Source: Desulfatitalea tepidiphila (GTDB lineage: Bacteria; Desulfobacterota; Desulfobacteria; Desulfobacterales; Desulfosarcinaceae). From it: a DNA stretch of 64,000 nt. Positions 23,907-32,458 of the stretch are shown in pieces. A program made the position numbers and the translations under genes. The DNA lies in assembly GCF_001293685.1 (NCBI RefSeq), contig NZ_BCAG01000001.1, forward strand, positions 620,001 through 684,000. Direction: 5' to 3'. Each line of letters opens with the position of its first letter. The stretch's first letter is position 1. The notes under the pieces are model-generated. The model saw nothing but the letters and a program-made list of their open reading frames with translations. It made no database searches and had not been told where the DNA came from.

Positions 23907-25343
23907 TCAATTTTTCTTTGGGTCCATTTGCGCCCAACGCTCACGGAAGGTTTTGGCCGGAAGGGCGGGCAGGTCACGGCTGCTGAACCAGCCCCGCGGA
24001 CCGTTGGGCATCGAATGAATCCGATCACCGCTCCGGAATCGATTGGCGGCCAGCCGGGCGACCTTTGCAAACAGCCGCCACAAGCGGTGATCGCTGCCGG
24101 CCACGGAAAGGAGCGTGTGAACGAACCGTTCGCGCCATCCGGCGCCGCTGCCACCCAAGGCCCGGTCTCCGACCACATCCTTATATCGATAATAAAGCAA
24201 CAGGCTGGGATGGTCGATGCCGGCCGGGCAGATGATTTTACAGCGATGGCACAGGGTGCAGGCGCGGATCAGATCGCCGGTGTTGCCGAGACCTTGCAGG
24301 GCAGGGGTCAGCACCTGGCCCATGGGACCGGAGTAAGCCCAGCCGTAAGGATAACCGCCGACCTTGCCATAGACCGGGCATGTGTTCAAACAGGCCCCGC
24401 AGCGGATGCAGCGCAGGGCTTCGCGTGTTTTCGGATCCTGGTAGGCGGCCGAACGGCCGTTGTCCAGGATAACGATGTGCAGCTCTTCGGGGCCGTCGAT
24501 TTCATCCGATCGCTTGGGACCGCTGTCCAGGCTGATGTAGGCGCCGGCCGCCTGACCGGTGGCGCTGCGGCACAGCACGCGCAGCATGTGCATGGCATCG
24601 GCCAGGGTCGGCACCACCTTTTCCAGGCTCATCACGCAGACCAGGATGCGCGGGCTCGATTTGTTGAGGCGGATGTTGCCCTCGTTTTCCACGTTGATCA
24701 CGGTGCCGGTTTCGGCCACGGCCATGTTGACACCGGTGATCCCCATCTGAAGATCGCGGAATTTTTCGCGCAGGAACCGGCGCGCCGCCATCCCAAGCGC
24801 CACCGGGTCGGTGGTGGGGGCGTCGATCACCCCTTTTTGCAGGAAGATGTCGCAGATCTGTTCGACCGGAATGTTCAGCGCCGGCCCGACAATGTGAAAC
24901 GGCGGACGGTGCAGGAGTTGGGTGATGAATTCGCCCAGGTCGGTTTCCCAGGTCTCGATGCCGGCCTGGGTTAGGGCCTCGTTCAAACCCAACTCCTCGG
25001 TGACCATGGATTTGCCCTTGGTCACGTAGGATACGCCGTGTCGTTTGGCCAGTTCGACGATGTAACCATTGGCGGCCCGGCTGTCTTCGGCCCAGAAGAC
25101 CCGCGCCCCGTTGGCGATCGCGTTGGTTTCAAAAACCTGCAACAGCTCGGGCAGTCGCTGGATCGATTCGTCCCGAATGGATTGGCCGTATCGATGGGCC
25201 GCTACCGGATCGGGAAAGCTCTGGTAGGCGCTATCGCGTCGGGAAGCCAGCCGCAGGGGCAGGATCTGAAGAAATTTCTGGGTATGGGCGTTGGCCAGTT
25301 CCTGGCGCGCCGTCTCTTTGAACTTATCGGTCGTGATGTTCAT
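23907..25343 (-). CDS. lutB: Lactate utilization iron-sulfur protein B
   Basis: A 478-residue protein with an N-terminal LUD domain (GITGVNMAVAETGTVINVEN) and two 4Fe-4S motifs, CIRCGACLNTCPVY and CTLCHRCKIICPAGI. A DUF3390-like C-terminal tail ends near PALPAKTFRERW. It forms the electron-transfer core of the LutABC lactate dehydrogenase. It overlaps lutA by 4 bp and is followed closely by lutC, all on the minus strand. Lactate oxidation is a typical energy source for sulfate reducers. Confidence 0.93.
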   Translation of the reverse strand: MNITTDKFKETARQELANAHTQKFLQILPLRLASRRDSAYQSFPDPVAAHRYGQSIRDESIQRLPELLQVFETNAIANGARVFWAEDSRAANGYIVELAKRHGVSYVTKGKSMVTEELGLNEALTQAGIETWETDLGEFITQLLHRPPFHIVGPALNIPVEQICDIFLQKGVIDAPTTDPVALGMAARRFLREKFRDLQMGITGVNMAVAETGTVINVENEGNIRLNKSSPRILVCVMSLEKVVPTLADAMHMLRVLCRSATGQAAGAYISLDSGPKRSDEIDGPEELHIVILDNGRSAAYQDPKTREALRCIRCGACLNTCPVYGKVGGYPYGWAYSGPMGQVLTPALQGLGNTGDLIRACTLCHRCKIICPAGIDHPSLLLYYRYKDVVGDRALGGSGAGWRERFVHTLLSVAGSDHRLWRLFAKVARLAANRFRSGDRIHSMPNGPRGWFSSRDLPALPAKTFRERWAQMDPKKN

Positions 25344-26089
25344 GTCGCCACCTGTGTTTTATCTCCGATGCTCCCAGCCAGATAGTCGGCCAGATGGACG
25401 GCACCCCGTCCCGGGTGATGGCGGTCGAGATAGCCCTGGATGTTGAGCAGGCAGCCGGGATCGCACATGACCAGCAAATCCGCGCCGCTGTCGAGGAAGT
25501 ATTGGGCTTTCTGGCGCACCAGAGCCGTGGATACGTCCGCGAAGCTGTTGGCGAAGGTGCCCCCAAAACCGCAGCAGATGTCGGCGCCGGTGAGCTCGAC
25601 CAGCTCCGTGCCCCGTACCGAGCGGATCAGCGCCTTGGGTTGGGCCGACACACCGAGGGCATTCAGTGTACTGCACGATTCATGATAGGCCACCTTGGCA
25701 TGGCGAGTGCCGCCCAGGTCTTCAACTCCGAGGTGATCCACGATGAACTGGCTCAGTTCATAGACCCGGGGAGCCAGATCGTGGGCCCGCGCAAACCAGA
25801 CCGGATCGTCGTCGAACAGCTCCAGGTAGCGATTTTTGACCATGTTGACGCACGATCCCGAGGGGCTCACAATCCATTCGTCGTTTTCGAAGACGCGGAT
25901 AAAGTGCCGGGCCAGGCGCCGAGCTTCGTTGCGGAAGCCGCTGTTGAACGACATCAGACCGCAACAGGTCTGCTCGCAATGATACGTCGATTCGCAGTCC
26001 AGGTGCCGCAGCAGGGCCACGGTGCTTTCGCCGATGTGGGGCAGCACCATGTCGACCAGGCAGGGGATGAACAGGGAGACGCGCTTCAT
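25340..26089 (-). CDS. lutA: Lactate utilization protein A (CCG domain)
   Basis: A 249-residue protein with two cysteine-rich CCG domains. The first includes CEQTCCGLMSFNSG and SGSCVNMV; the second includes ESCSTLNALG, CCGFGGTFANSF and CDPGCLLN. Such domains bind non-cubane 4Fe-4S clusters or pass electrons in heterodisulfide-reductase-like proteins. It is the first gene of lutABC. ATG 26089 is preferred over a TTG two codons upstream because GAAAGGA lies at suitable spacing. Confidence 0.92.
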   Translation of the reverse strand: MKRVSLFIPCLVDMVLPHIGESTVALLRHLDCESTYHCEQTCCGLMSFNSGFRNEARRLARHFIRVFENDEWIVSPSGSCVNMVKNRYLELFDDDPVWFARAHDLAPRVYELSQFIVDHLGVEDLGGTRHAKVAYHESCSTLNALGVSAQPKALIRSVRGTELVELTGADICCGFGGTFANSFADVSTALVRQKAQYFLDSGADLLVMCDPGCLLNIQGYLDRHHPGRGAVHLADYLAGSIGDKTQVAT

Positions 26090-26438
26090 TGGCAATTCGT
26101 CCTTTCTCGCTCATGGTGACCGATGAGCATCACTATACCCTTGTCCGCATGCCGTGTTAAGCTTTAAGTGCCCTGTGACGCTCTGGATCGTCGCTGTCAG
26201 AGACATGAAACGGATTTGACGACGCAAGAAGACCGCTGGAGATTGTTGATAAAGAAAACCGTTGGTAGCCTTAACGGATCGCGATGTGCTATGGTAGATT
26301 CAATCCAACGGCGCTCACACGACCTCTTTCCCTATTTACCTCTGGATGACCGGGATCAATTGACCGCTTCATTTCAACGACGTGGCAGAATTGGGGGCAA
26401 GCCAGTCCCCATCGGACGATGAAGGAGAGTATAGAGGC
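26090..26438. other. Divergent intergenic region between lutA and a sensor kinase gene
   Basis: About 350 bp separating lutA (minus) from the hybrid kinase (plus). It should hold promoters for both. I see only weak candidates, including an extended -10-like TGCTATGGT near 26286 and a CCGTT/AACGG inverted repeat just before it. An 84-codon GTG-start frame at 26168-26422 has no ribosome-binding site or homology. Confidence 0.4.
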
Positions 26439-29400
26439 ATGAGGCACGAACGATACGCTTTTCTTCCGTTGCTGCTGGTCCTCGTGTTTTCTTTTACATC
26501 GGCCATGGCATCACGTGCCGAAAATCCCCGGGCCGTCGGGCTGACCCCCGAGGAGCGGGCCTGGCTCGACGCGCATGCTTCTGAATCCGTACTCTTTTTC
26601 AATACCTCGTTTCCACCCATCGAATTCGTTTCCGACCAAGGCACCTTCACAGGCATGGGCGCGGATGTGATGGCCCTGGTCGAGCAACGCCTCGGGGTCG
26701 TCTTTCCCAAACAGGCCTCCGACGACTGGAATCGGCATTTGGCGGCCCTGGAAAGCGGGGCCTGCGCCATTGCCCCCACCATCGTGCGCACCGCCGACCG
26801 GGAGCGCTATGCCTTTTTTACAACGCCCTACGCCGTGGTGCCTGTCGTGATCATCACCGCCGAAGCTTTTGTCGGCGGCAAGCGCATAGAATACCTCGAA
26901 GGGCGGCGGGTGGCCGTGGTTGCCGGATACGCCACCCAAACCTACCTGGGCCAAGACGCATCCGGTCGGTTCGAAGTCGTTCCCATGCCGGATGTGCCCC
27001 AGGGGCTTCAGGCGGTTTCATTCGGGCAGGTGGACGCCTTCGTGGAAAACCTGGCCGTGGCCGCCTACTATATTCAAAAGAAAGGCATCCCCAATCTGCG
27101 GGTGGCCGGCAACACCGACTACGCCTTCGAGTGGCGCATCGGGGTGAGCCGCAACTATCCGTTGCTTTATAGCGCCCTCCAGAAAGCTCTCGACACGATC
27201 ACGGAAAGTGAAATGGAGGCGATCCGCGACCGATGGATATCGCTGGATATCGGCGATTGGCTGGATCCCAATGCGCGCCGCCTGCTCCGCATCATCAACG
27301 TGATCGTGGCGGTGGTAATGGCCGGCCTCCTGATCGTCAGCTACTTTCTCCTGCGCCGGTTGAAGGAAAAGGTGGCCAACCTGAAAATGGCGCAACAAGC
27401 GCTGCTGGAACAGGGCGAACTGCTGAAGATGGCCACGGCGGCGAACCAGGCCGGTATCTGGGACTACTACCCGAATCGGCGGGTCGTCTATCTCAGCCGG
27501 CAGTGGTTCGGCATGCTCGGTTACGACGGGGCAGGACGAGAAGAACCAGTCGAGGAGCTGCAAAGTTACATGCATCCCGAAGATCGCCCGATGGTGAAGC
27601 ATCACTATCGGGAGTATATCGCGGCCTGCAGTCGGGAGCCCTACGAGATCGAATTTCGATTCCGGCAGGCGCAGGGCGGCTGGTGTTGGGTGCTTTCCAA
27701 GGGGAGGGCGGTGGAATGGGACCCGGACGGCGTTCCCTCGCGCCTGATCGGATTGGATATCAACATTCAGACCCTGAAAGACGCCCAGGCCGGCATGGCC
27801 CAGAGCGAGGCCTGGTTTCGCGCCATTTTCGACCATGCCCCATATGCCATCACCATCAGCGATCCTGAAGACGGGCGGTATTTGGCCGCCAACCAGGCGT
27901 TTCTATCCAATCGGGGTATTGGCCAGGATGAACTATCGACATTCAAAACCAGCGATTTTGCGGCCATAAGCGACGAAGAGACGGAAAAGGTGGTCGATAC
28001 CCTCAGGAAGAAAGGGTTTGTCAATAATCTTGAGACCTCGATCCGCCGATTGGATGGCAGTGAGTCGCATATCATGTTCTCCTCGGTGTTGCTCGATGTC
28101 GGCGGGCACCAGCAGGTCCTGTCTATGACCGTGGATATCACCGAAAAAAAGCGGGCCGAAAAAGCGCTGAAAGAGAGCGAGGCACGCTTTCGTTCGCTTT
28201 TCATGATGGCCCCCTTGCCGCTGGTCGAGATTGCCGCGGATGGGCGCATCGTCGAGGTCAATGAGCGGTTTATTCAGACCTTGGGCTACGGATTGGACGA
28301 GGTCCCAACCGCCGATGCTTTTCTGTCGGTTGCCTTTCCAGACTCGGACTACCGCGGAAAGGTCGCATCGGACTTGCGTCAGGCCGTCGATCAGGAACTC
28401 GTCAGTCGTTCAAACATCGCCACCGGTGAATATCAGGTGACCTGCAAGGACGCAGCGGTGCGTCAGATGTTGATCGGCGCCAGTTTGATCGGAGAGAGTT
28501 ACCTGGTCAGTTTCGTCGATATCACCGATTGGAAACGCGCCGAGGTAGAGCGTCAGAAACTCCAGGAGCAGTTGTTGCAGGCTCAAAAACTTGAGGCCGT
28601 GGGCGTCCTGGCCGGCGGGGTGGCCCATGATTTCAACAACATGTTGGGGGCCATCATCGGGTACACCGAACTGGTGATGGATGGGACGGATGCCGGCGAT
28701 CCGATCCGCCAGAACCTGGCGAAAATTCTCGATGTGGCCCAGCGTTCGGCCAATCTCACCCGGCAGTTGCTGGCCTTTGCCCGCAAGCAGCGCGTCGAGC
28801 CGGTGCGCTTCGACCTCAATGAATCGGTGGAAGCCGTTCTCAAGATGTTGCGCCGGCTCATCGGTGAGAACATCGAGCTGACCTGGATGCCCGGCAAGGG
28901 CCGTTTCATGGTCTATATGGATCCCACTCAGTTCGATCAGATCCTGGCCAACCTGTGCGTCAATGCCAGGGATGCCATAGCGGACGTGGGAAAGATCACC
29001 ATCCAAACCGCCACGGTGTCAGTGGACGACGCCTTTTGCGAACTCTATCCCGATTGTGTTGCCGGCGATTACGTTCGACTCTCCGTTAAAGATAACGGTT
29101 CGGGCATAGACCAGGAGACCCTACCGCATATCTTCGATCCGTTTTTTACCACCAAGGGCGTGGGACAGGGCACGGGGCTGGGATTGGCCATGGTCTATGG
29201 CATCGTCAAACAGAACAACGGGTTCATCCAGGTGGAGAGCGAACCGGGATGGGGAACGACCTTCAATATTTATCTGCCGCAGCAGGCCGCCGCTGCTGCT
29301 GCAGAGCAGGAAACAGCTTCAGAAGAGATCCCGCACGGCCGGGGCGAGATCATTCTCATGGTCGAAGATGATACAACTATCCGGGAGATCGGCCAGATGA

Positions 29401-29711
29401 TGCTCCAGCGCTTGAATTACACTGTTTTGTCAGCGCCCACGCCGGGCGATGCGATTCGTCTGGTCGAGGAAAAGGGCGTGGACATCGGCCTGCTCATTAC
29501 CGATGTGGTGATGCCGGAGATGAACGGCAGTGAATTGACGCAGCGGTTGCTGTCGATGCGTCCGGGGTTGAAATATATTTACATGTCCGGTTACACCGCC
29601 GACGTCGTGGTTCACCGGGGCGTATCGGACGACAAGGACCATTTCATTCAGAAACCCTTTTCTCTACGAGAGCTGGCGGTCAAGGTCAGGACTGTTCTGG
29701 ATCAACGTTGA
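26439..29711 (+). CDS. Hybrid sensor histidine kinase (SBP-bac-3, three PAS, HisKA, HATPase, receiver)
   Basis: A 1090-residue membrane sensor. The signal peptide is [21 protein letters not shown] periplasmic solute-binding-protein family 3 domain follows (about residues 40-275), then one membrane helix (about 284-306, [20 protein letters not shown]). PAS domains lie near 340-460, 470-590 and 600-710. The phosphorylated His is at about 730 ([16 protein letters not shown]), with the ATPase motifs DNGSGID and [14 protein letters not shown]-terminal receiver has its Asp near 1021 ([11 protein letters not shown]). The periplasmic domain suggests it senses an amino acid or similar small ligand. 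No output regulator is adjacent. AAGGAG precedes the ATG. Confidence 0.92.
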   Translation: MRHERYAFLPLLLVLVFSFTSAMASRAENPRAVGLTPEERAWLDAHASESVLFFNTSFPPIEFVSDQGTFTGMGADVMALVEQRLGVVFPKQASDDWNRHLAALESGACAIAPTIVRTADRERYAFFTTPYAVVPVVIITAEAFVGGKRIEYLEGRRVAVVAGYATQTYLGQDASGRFEVVPMPDVPQGLQAVSFGQVDAFVENLAVAAYYIQKKGIPNLRVAGNTDYAFEWRIGVSRNYPLLYSALQKALDTITESEMEAIRDRWISLDIGDWLDPNARRLLRIINVIVAVVMAGLLIVSYFLLRRLKEKVANLKMAQQALLEQGELLKMATAANQAGIWDYYPNRRVVYLSRQWFGMLGYDGAGREEPVEELQSYMHPEDRPMVKHHYREYIAACSREPYEIEFRFRQAQGGWCWVLSKGRAVEWDPDGVPSRLIGLDINIQTLKDAQAGMAQSEAWFRAIFDHAPYAITISDPEDGRYLAANQAFLSNRGIGQDELSTFKTSDFAAISDEETEKVVDTLRKKGFVNNLETSIRRLDGSESHIMFSSVLLDVGGHQQVLSMTVDITEKKRAEKALKESEARFRSLFMMAPLPLVEIAADGRIVEVNERFIQTLGYGLDEVPTADAFLSVAFPDSDYRGKVASDLRQAVDQELVSRSNIATGEYQVTCKDAAVRQMLIGASLIGESYLVSFVDITDWKRAEVERQKLQEQLLQAQKLEAVGVLAGGVAHDFNNMLGAIIGYTELVMDGTDAGDPIRQNLAKILDVAQRSANLTRQLLAFARKQRVEPVRFDLNESVEAVLKMLRRLIGENIELTWMPGKGRFMVYMDPTQFDQILANLCVNARDAIADVGKITIQTATVSVDDAFCELYPDCVAGDYVRLSVKDNGSGIDQETLPHIFDPFFTTKGVGQGTGLGLAMVYGIVKQNNGFIQVESEPGWGTTFNIYLPQQAAAAAAEQETASEEIPHGRGEIILMVEDDTTIREIGQMMLQRLNYTVLSAPTPGDAIRLVEEKGVDIGLLITDVVMPEMNGSELTQRLLSMRPGLKYIYMSGYTADVVVHRGVSDDKDHFIQKPFSLRELAVKVRTVLDQR

Positions 29712-29743
29712 GCGATTCTCCAATATCGAGTCAAATCGAGAGA

Positions 29744-29980
29744 CTAAAACGTTTTATGGCAAAATATCGTCAGATTGCGGGCAATCTGGCTGGCGTGCCG
29801 CTCCGCCTCATAAGCTCTGATCAAATCGGGCTTCACAAATTCGGGAGGATCGGTGCTGAGCAATATTTCCAGGCTTGCATTGATCATGGATAGATTCCGG
29901 ACAACGCCCTCAAGGGCATCTAGAATGATTTTGCCATTCTGATATGGTTCATGCAGTGACATAGGATCGTTTGCTTTCAT
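29744..29980 (-). CDS. Small uncharacterised helical protein
   Basis: A 78-residue protein of unknown function with a strong ribosome-binding site (GGAGG) 9 bp before the ATG. It is predicted to be mostly helical (ILDALEGVVRNLSMINASLE and IRAYEAERHASQIARNLTIF), with no signal peptide, Cys motif or membrane segment. The two-helix pattern is reminiscent of a histidine-kinase dimerisation hairpin, but I see no recognisable phosphorylation box. It is convergent with the large hybrid kinase and downstream of the PAS-LuxR gene. Confidence 0.55.
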   Translation of the reverse strand: MKANDPMSLHEPYQNGKIILDALEGVVRNLSMINASLEILLSTDPPEFVKPDLIRAYEAERHASQIARNLTIFCHKTF

Positions 29981-30127
29981 CGGCGTGGTGCCTCCAATCT
30001 TGATGGTCTGTTCTTATCGCGTGGCGCAGGGGAAATATCGGCTGAAAACGGAATCGCTTAACAGGAAACAATGGGGTGGAAAATGGGTGGATAAAACACC
30101 CGGCCAACCGGTTTGAACCGTTCGCGG

Positions 30128-31444
30128 CTACTCGTTCAAGGAACTCAGGTAGGTGTGCAGGTTTTTCTTTTTATTCACCAATCCGAGCTTGTCGCGGATA
30201 TTTTTGCGATGCCATTGCACCGAACTCGGCGACATGCCCAATAGCCCGGCGATCTCCTTGGTATTCCGGCCGCTGCGGATAAAATCGGCGATGCGCACTT
30301 CGGTCGGTGTAAAATCGAGGTATTTTGAGGACTTGCTTGTGGAAAACTGGGATACGATGTCGTTCAGGTTGGTCTCGATGATACGCATGTACGCCCTGGC
30401 ATCCGCACTGATCTGGCATTTGTCCAGTTCTTCGATATAGGGCATTACATAGCGCTTCAGGTGCACGAGCATATTGACTTCCACCGCCCGTTTTTCCACC
30501 TCGCGATGGTCGAGGGAGGCTTTCAGGGCCTGGTTGACTTTTTCCAGGTAGCGGCTCTTCTCTTCGAGCTCCTTTTCCCGTTGCATGAGGGTAAGGACGA
30601 TCTTGTTTCTTTCGGTGACGTCCCGAACGATCGCCAGGAGCTGAGGCGTTTCGAGCACATCGATCTGTGAAAGGCTCACCTCCGCATCGAACCAGGTGCC
30701 GTCCATTTTTAGGAAACGCCACTCGAAGCACTGGAGCATTTTTTTATTATAGAGGTCTCGCCTATTTTTTATGTGATCCTTGGAAGTTACGCCGTCGGGC
30801 TGACACTGCGGCGACAGGTCTAAAATGGAGCGCCCGAGCAGGGTCGTTCCCGAGCTTTTGAAAAGATCCAGGGCCATTCGGTTGCAATCGACAATCCGGC
30901 CGGCTTCGATCACCAGAATCGCGTCGTTGGCCGATTCGAAAAGGTGGCGATATTGGGTTTCACTGGAGTGAATGGCCTCCTCGGCCGCGTGATTGGATGT
31001 GGTGTCCTGAATCGTCTCGATGGCGCCCAGAAGGGTGCCCTCCGAACTTTTCAAGGGGGCTGCCGTAAAAAAGAGCCATTTCCCATGCCGGCCCAGCTTG
31101 GGGAAAAAGTCCTCACCCTCGTAGCCCCCCCTTATCGATGGTGAGGGTCTGCATTTGCCGCCATAATGCGTGATCAATTGGGCGGGGTCGGCATGGCTGG
31201 CGATGAGATCGGCCAATACCTGCCGGGATTCGGTGTAAAAGGCCTCCCGATGTTTGAAGGTGCCGATGATATCATCGCTTCGAACACCGGTGAGCATTTC
31301 ACAGGCCCGGTTCCAATGGGTAACCCGGCCTTCGGCGTTCACCATAAAGGTGGCCATGGGGGTTCCCCCCAGGACGTCGTTCAAGTCGCAAACATCGACG
31401 TTGTTGTACGCCGATGGATCCTTCAACGCGGTTCTGTCCATCAT
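30128..31444 (-). CDS. PAS-domain LuxR-family transcriptional regulator
   Basis: A 438-residue cytoplasmic regulator. PAS domain 1 covers about residues 25-155 (FMVNAEGRVTHWNRACEMLT), and PAS domain 2 about 165-285 (ESANDAILVIEAGRIVDCNR). A coiled segment follows (about 290-320). The C-terminus is a LuxR/GerE helix-turn-helix (about 370-432, FTPTEVRIADFIRSGRNTKE with IAGLLGMSPSSVQWHRKNIR). It is not a phospho-receiver protein, so the signal is probably read by the PAS domains. Target genes are unknown; the region upstream faces the tetR-RND operon. Confidence 0.88.
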   Translation of the reverse strand: MMDRTALKDPSAYNNVDVCDLNDVLGGTPMATFMVNAEGRVTHWNRACEMLTGVRSDDIIGTFKHREAFYTESRQVLADLIASHADPAQLITHYGGKCRPSPSIRGGYEGEDFFPKLGRHGKWLFFTAAPLKSSEGTLLGAIETIQDTTSNHAAEEAIHSSETQYRHLFESANDAILVIEAGRIVDCNRMALDLFKSSGTTLLGRSILDLSPQCQPDGVTSKDHIKNRRDLYNKKMLQCFEWRFLKMDGTWFDAEVSLSQIDVLETPQLLAIVRDVTERNKIVLTLMQREKELEEKSRYLEKVNQALKASLDHREVEKRAVEVNMLVHLKRYVMPYIEELDKCQISADARAYMRIIETNLNDIVSQFSTSKSSKYLDFTPTEVRIADFIRSGRNTKEIAGLLGMSPSSVQWHRKNIRDKLGLVNKKKNLHTYLSSLNE

Positions 31445-31629
31445 AGTTTCCGTTTTGATGTCATCTCCCTTTCATCTCTTTTTCGGCAATAAGCGGCGTT
31501 TCTTGAACTTTTCTTGAAACGAATTTTTTCTGTCCCTGCGACGAGAGGGTGTGAGGTGGCCACTGGTATCGGTTGGGCCGGGTTCGATGCGTTTCGCCCG
31601 TTGGCCTTGCCGGGCCACCCAGATTCGCC

Positions 31630-31659
31630 TTGACACGGCGGGAGGGACCGTAATATGAA
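31630..31659 (+). promoter_or_regulatory. Promoter of the tetR-MMPL operon
   Basis: TTGACA at 31630-31635 is followed by AT-rich TAATATGAA; TATGAA (31654-31659, 18-bp spacing) or TAATAT (31651-31656, 15-bp spacing) may serve as the -10. It lies 80-100 bp before the tetR start. Confidence 0.5.
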
Positions 31660-31669
31660 TGACGCGTCA
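31660..31669. promoter_or_regulatory. Candidate TetR operator (TGACGCGTCA palindrome)
   Basis: A perfect 10-bp palindrome immediately downstream of the predicted -10, followed by a further GTCAG. TGAC/GTCA half-sites are common in TetR-family operators. Binding by the TetR protein encoded 70 bp downstream is inferred. Confidence 0.45.
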
Positions 31670-31737
31670 GTCAGTTTTTAGGAGTGAGCCGCAAGGCGGC
31701 TCCCGCCGATTAGGCTTGCAGAGGATAGGATCCCGAA

Positions 31738-32352
31738 ATGAGCGGAAAACAGGAGAGAACGAAACGGCAGCTCGTATCGGCGGCCATCGATGTGTTCCAT
31801 GAAAACGGGTTTCAGAAATCCCGTATCTCGGACATCGTGGCCAAGGCCGGCGTTGCCCAGGGCACCTTCTATATCTATTTCAAATCAAAGGAAGAAATTT
31901 TTCATTACATCTGCACGGAGTTCAAAACCATGTTCATGAGCCTGCTGGACGATGCTGCCGATATGTTCACCGGCGCCTCGATAGAAGACATCCGGCGGGA
32001 CCTGCATCGGTTCATCCATGAATTGATCACCCTCTTCACGGCCAACTACAAGATGGCCCGGCTGCTTTTCGTCGAAGGCAGCGGTTACGCCGGGAAGTTC
32101 GGGGGGATCTACGAAAGTATCTATGCGGACTTCATCGGCAGAATCGCCGCTTACCTGCCCGTCGGGCAACAAAGAGGGCATATCGCTTTCGAAGACGCGG
32201 AAACCGAAGCCGCCTTTTTAATCGGTCTTTTCGACAGCAGTCTGTTTTACTTCATGCGGGTCAAGCATCATATCGACATCGATAACCTGAGCCGCCGAAT
32301 GACCGATTTTATCCTCGGCGGGCTGACCAAACAGCGACCGATTCCCGATTGA
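31738..32352 (+). CDS. TetR-family regulator of the lipid-export operon
   Basis: A 204-residue TetR-type repressor. The helix-turn-helix covers about residues 9-55 (ISDIVAKAGVAQGTFYIYFK). The C-terminal ligand domain (FMSLLDDAADMFTGASIEDI onward) is typical of regulators of fatty-acid or drug-export genes. It precedes the MMPL exporter by about 100 bp on the same strand, so it is probably the operon's own repressor. The effector is unknown; a lipid is plausible given the neighbours. Confidence 0.87.
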   Translation: MSGKQERTKRQLVSAAIDVFHENGFQKSRISDIVAKAGVAQGTFYIYFKSKEEIFHYICTEFKTMFMSLLDDAADMFTGASIEDIRRDLHRFIHELITLFTANYKMARLLFVEGSGYAGKFGGIYESIYADFIGRIAAYLPVGQQRGHIAFEDAETEAAFLIGLFDSSLFYFMRVKHHIDIDNLSRRMTDFILGGLTKQRPIPD

Positions 32353-32458
32353 CAAAGCACGACCAGCGACCGGGCAACAGACGTCGGTCTGTCCACGGCG
32401 CTATGACCCCCATCTCAGCGGATCGCCCATTCAGCTTGTTGCGGACTCAGGAGTGACC

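Noticed and set aside
26168-26422. 84-codon GTG-start frame upstream of the hybrid kinase
   Set aside because: No ribosome-binding site and no homology; it runs through the expected promoter region.
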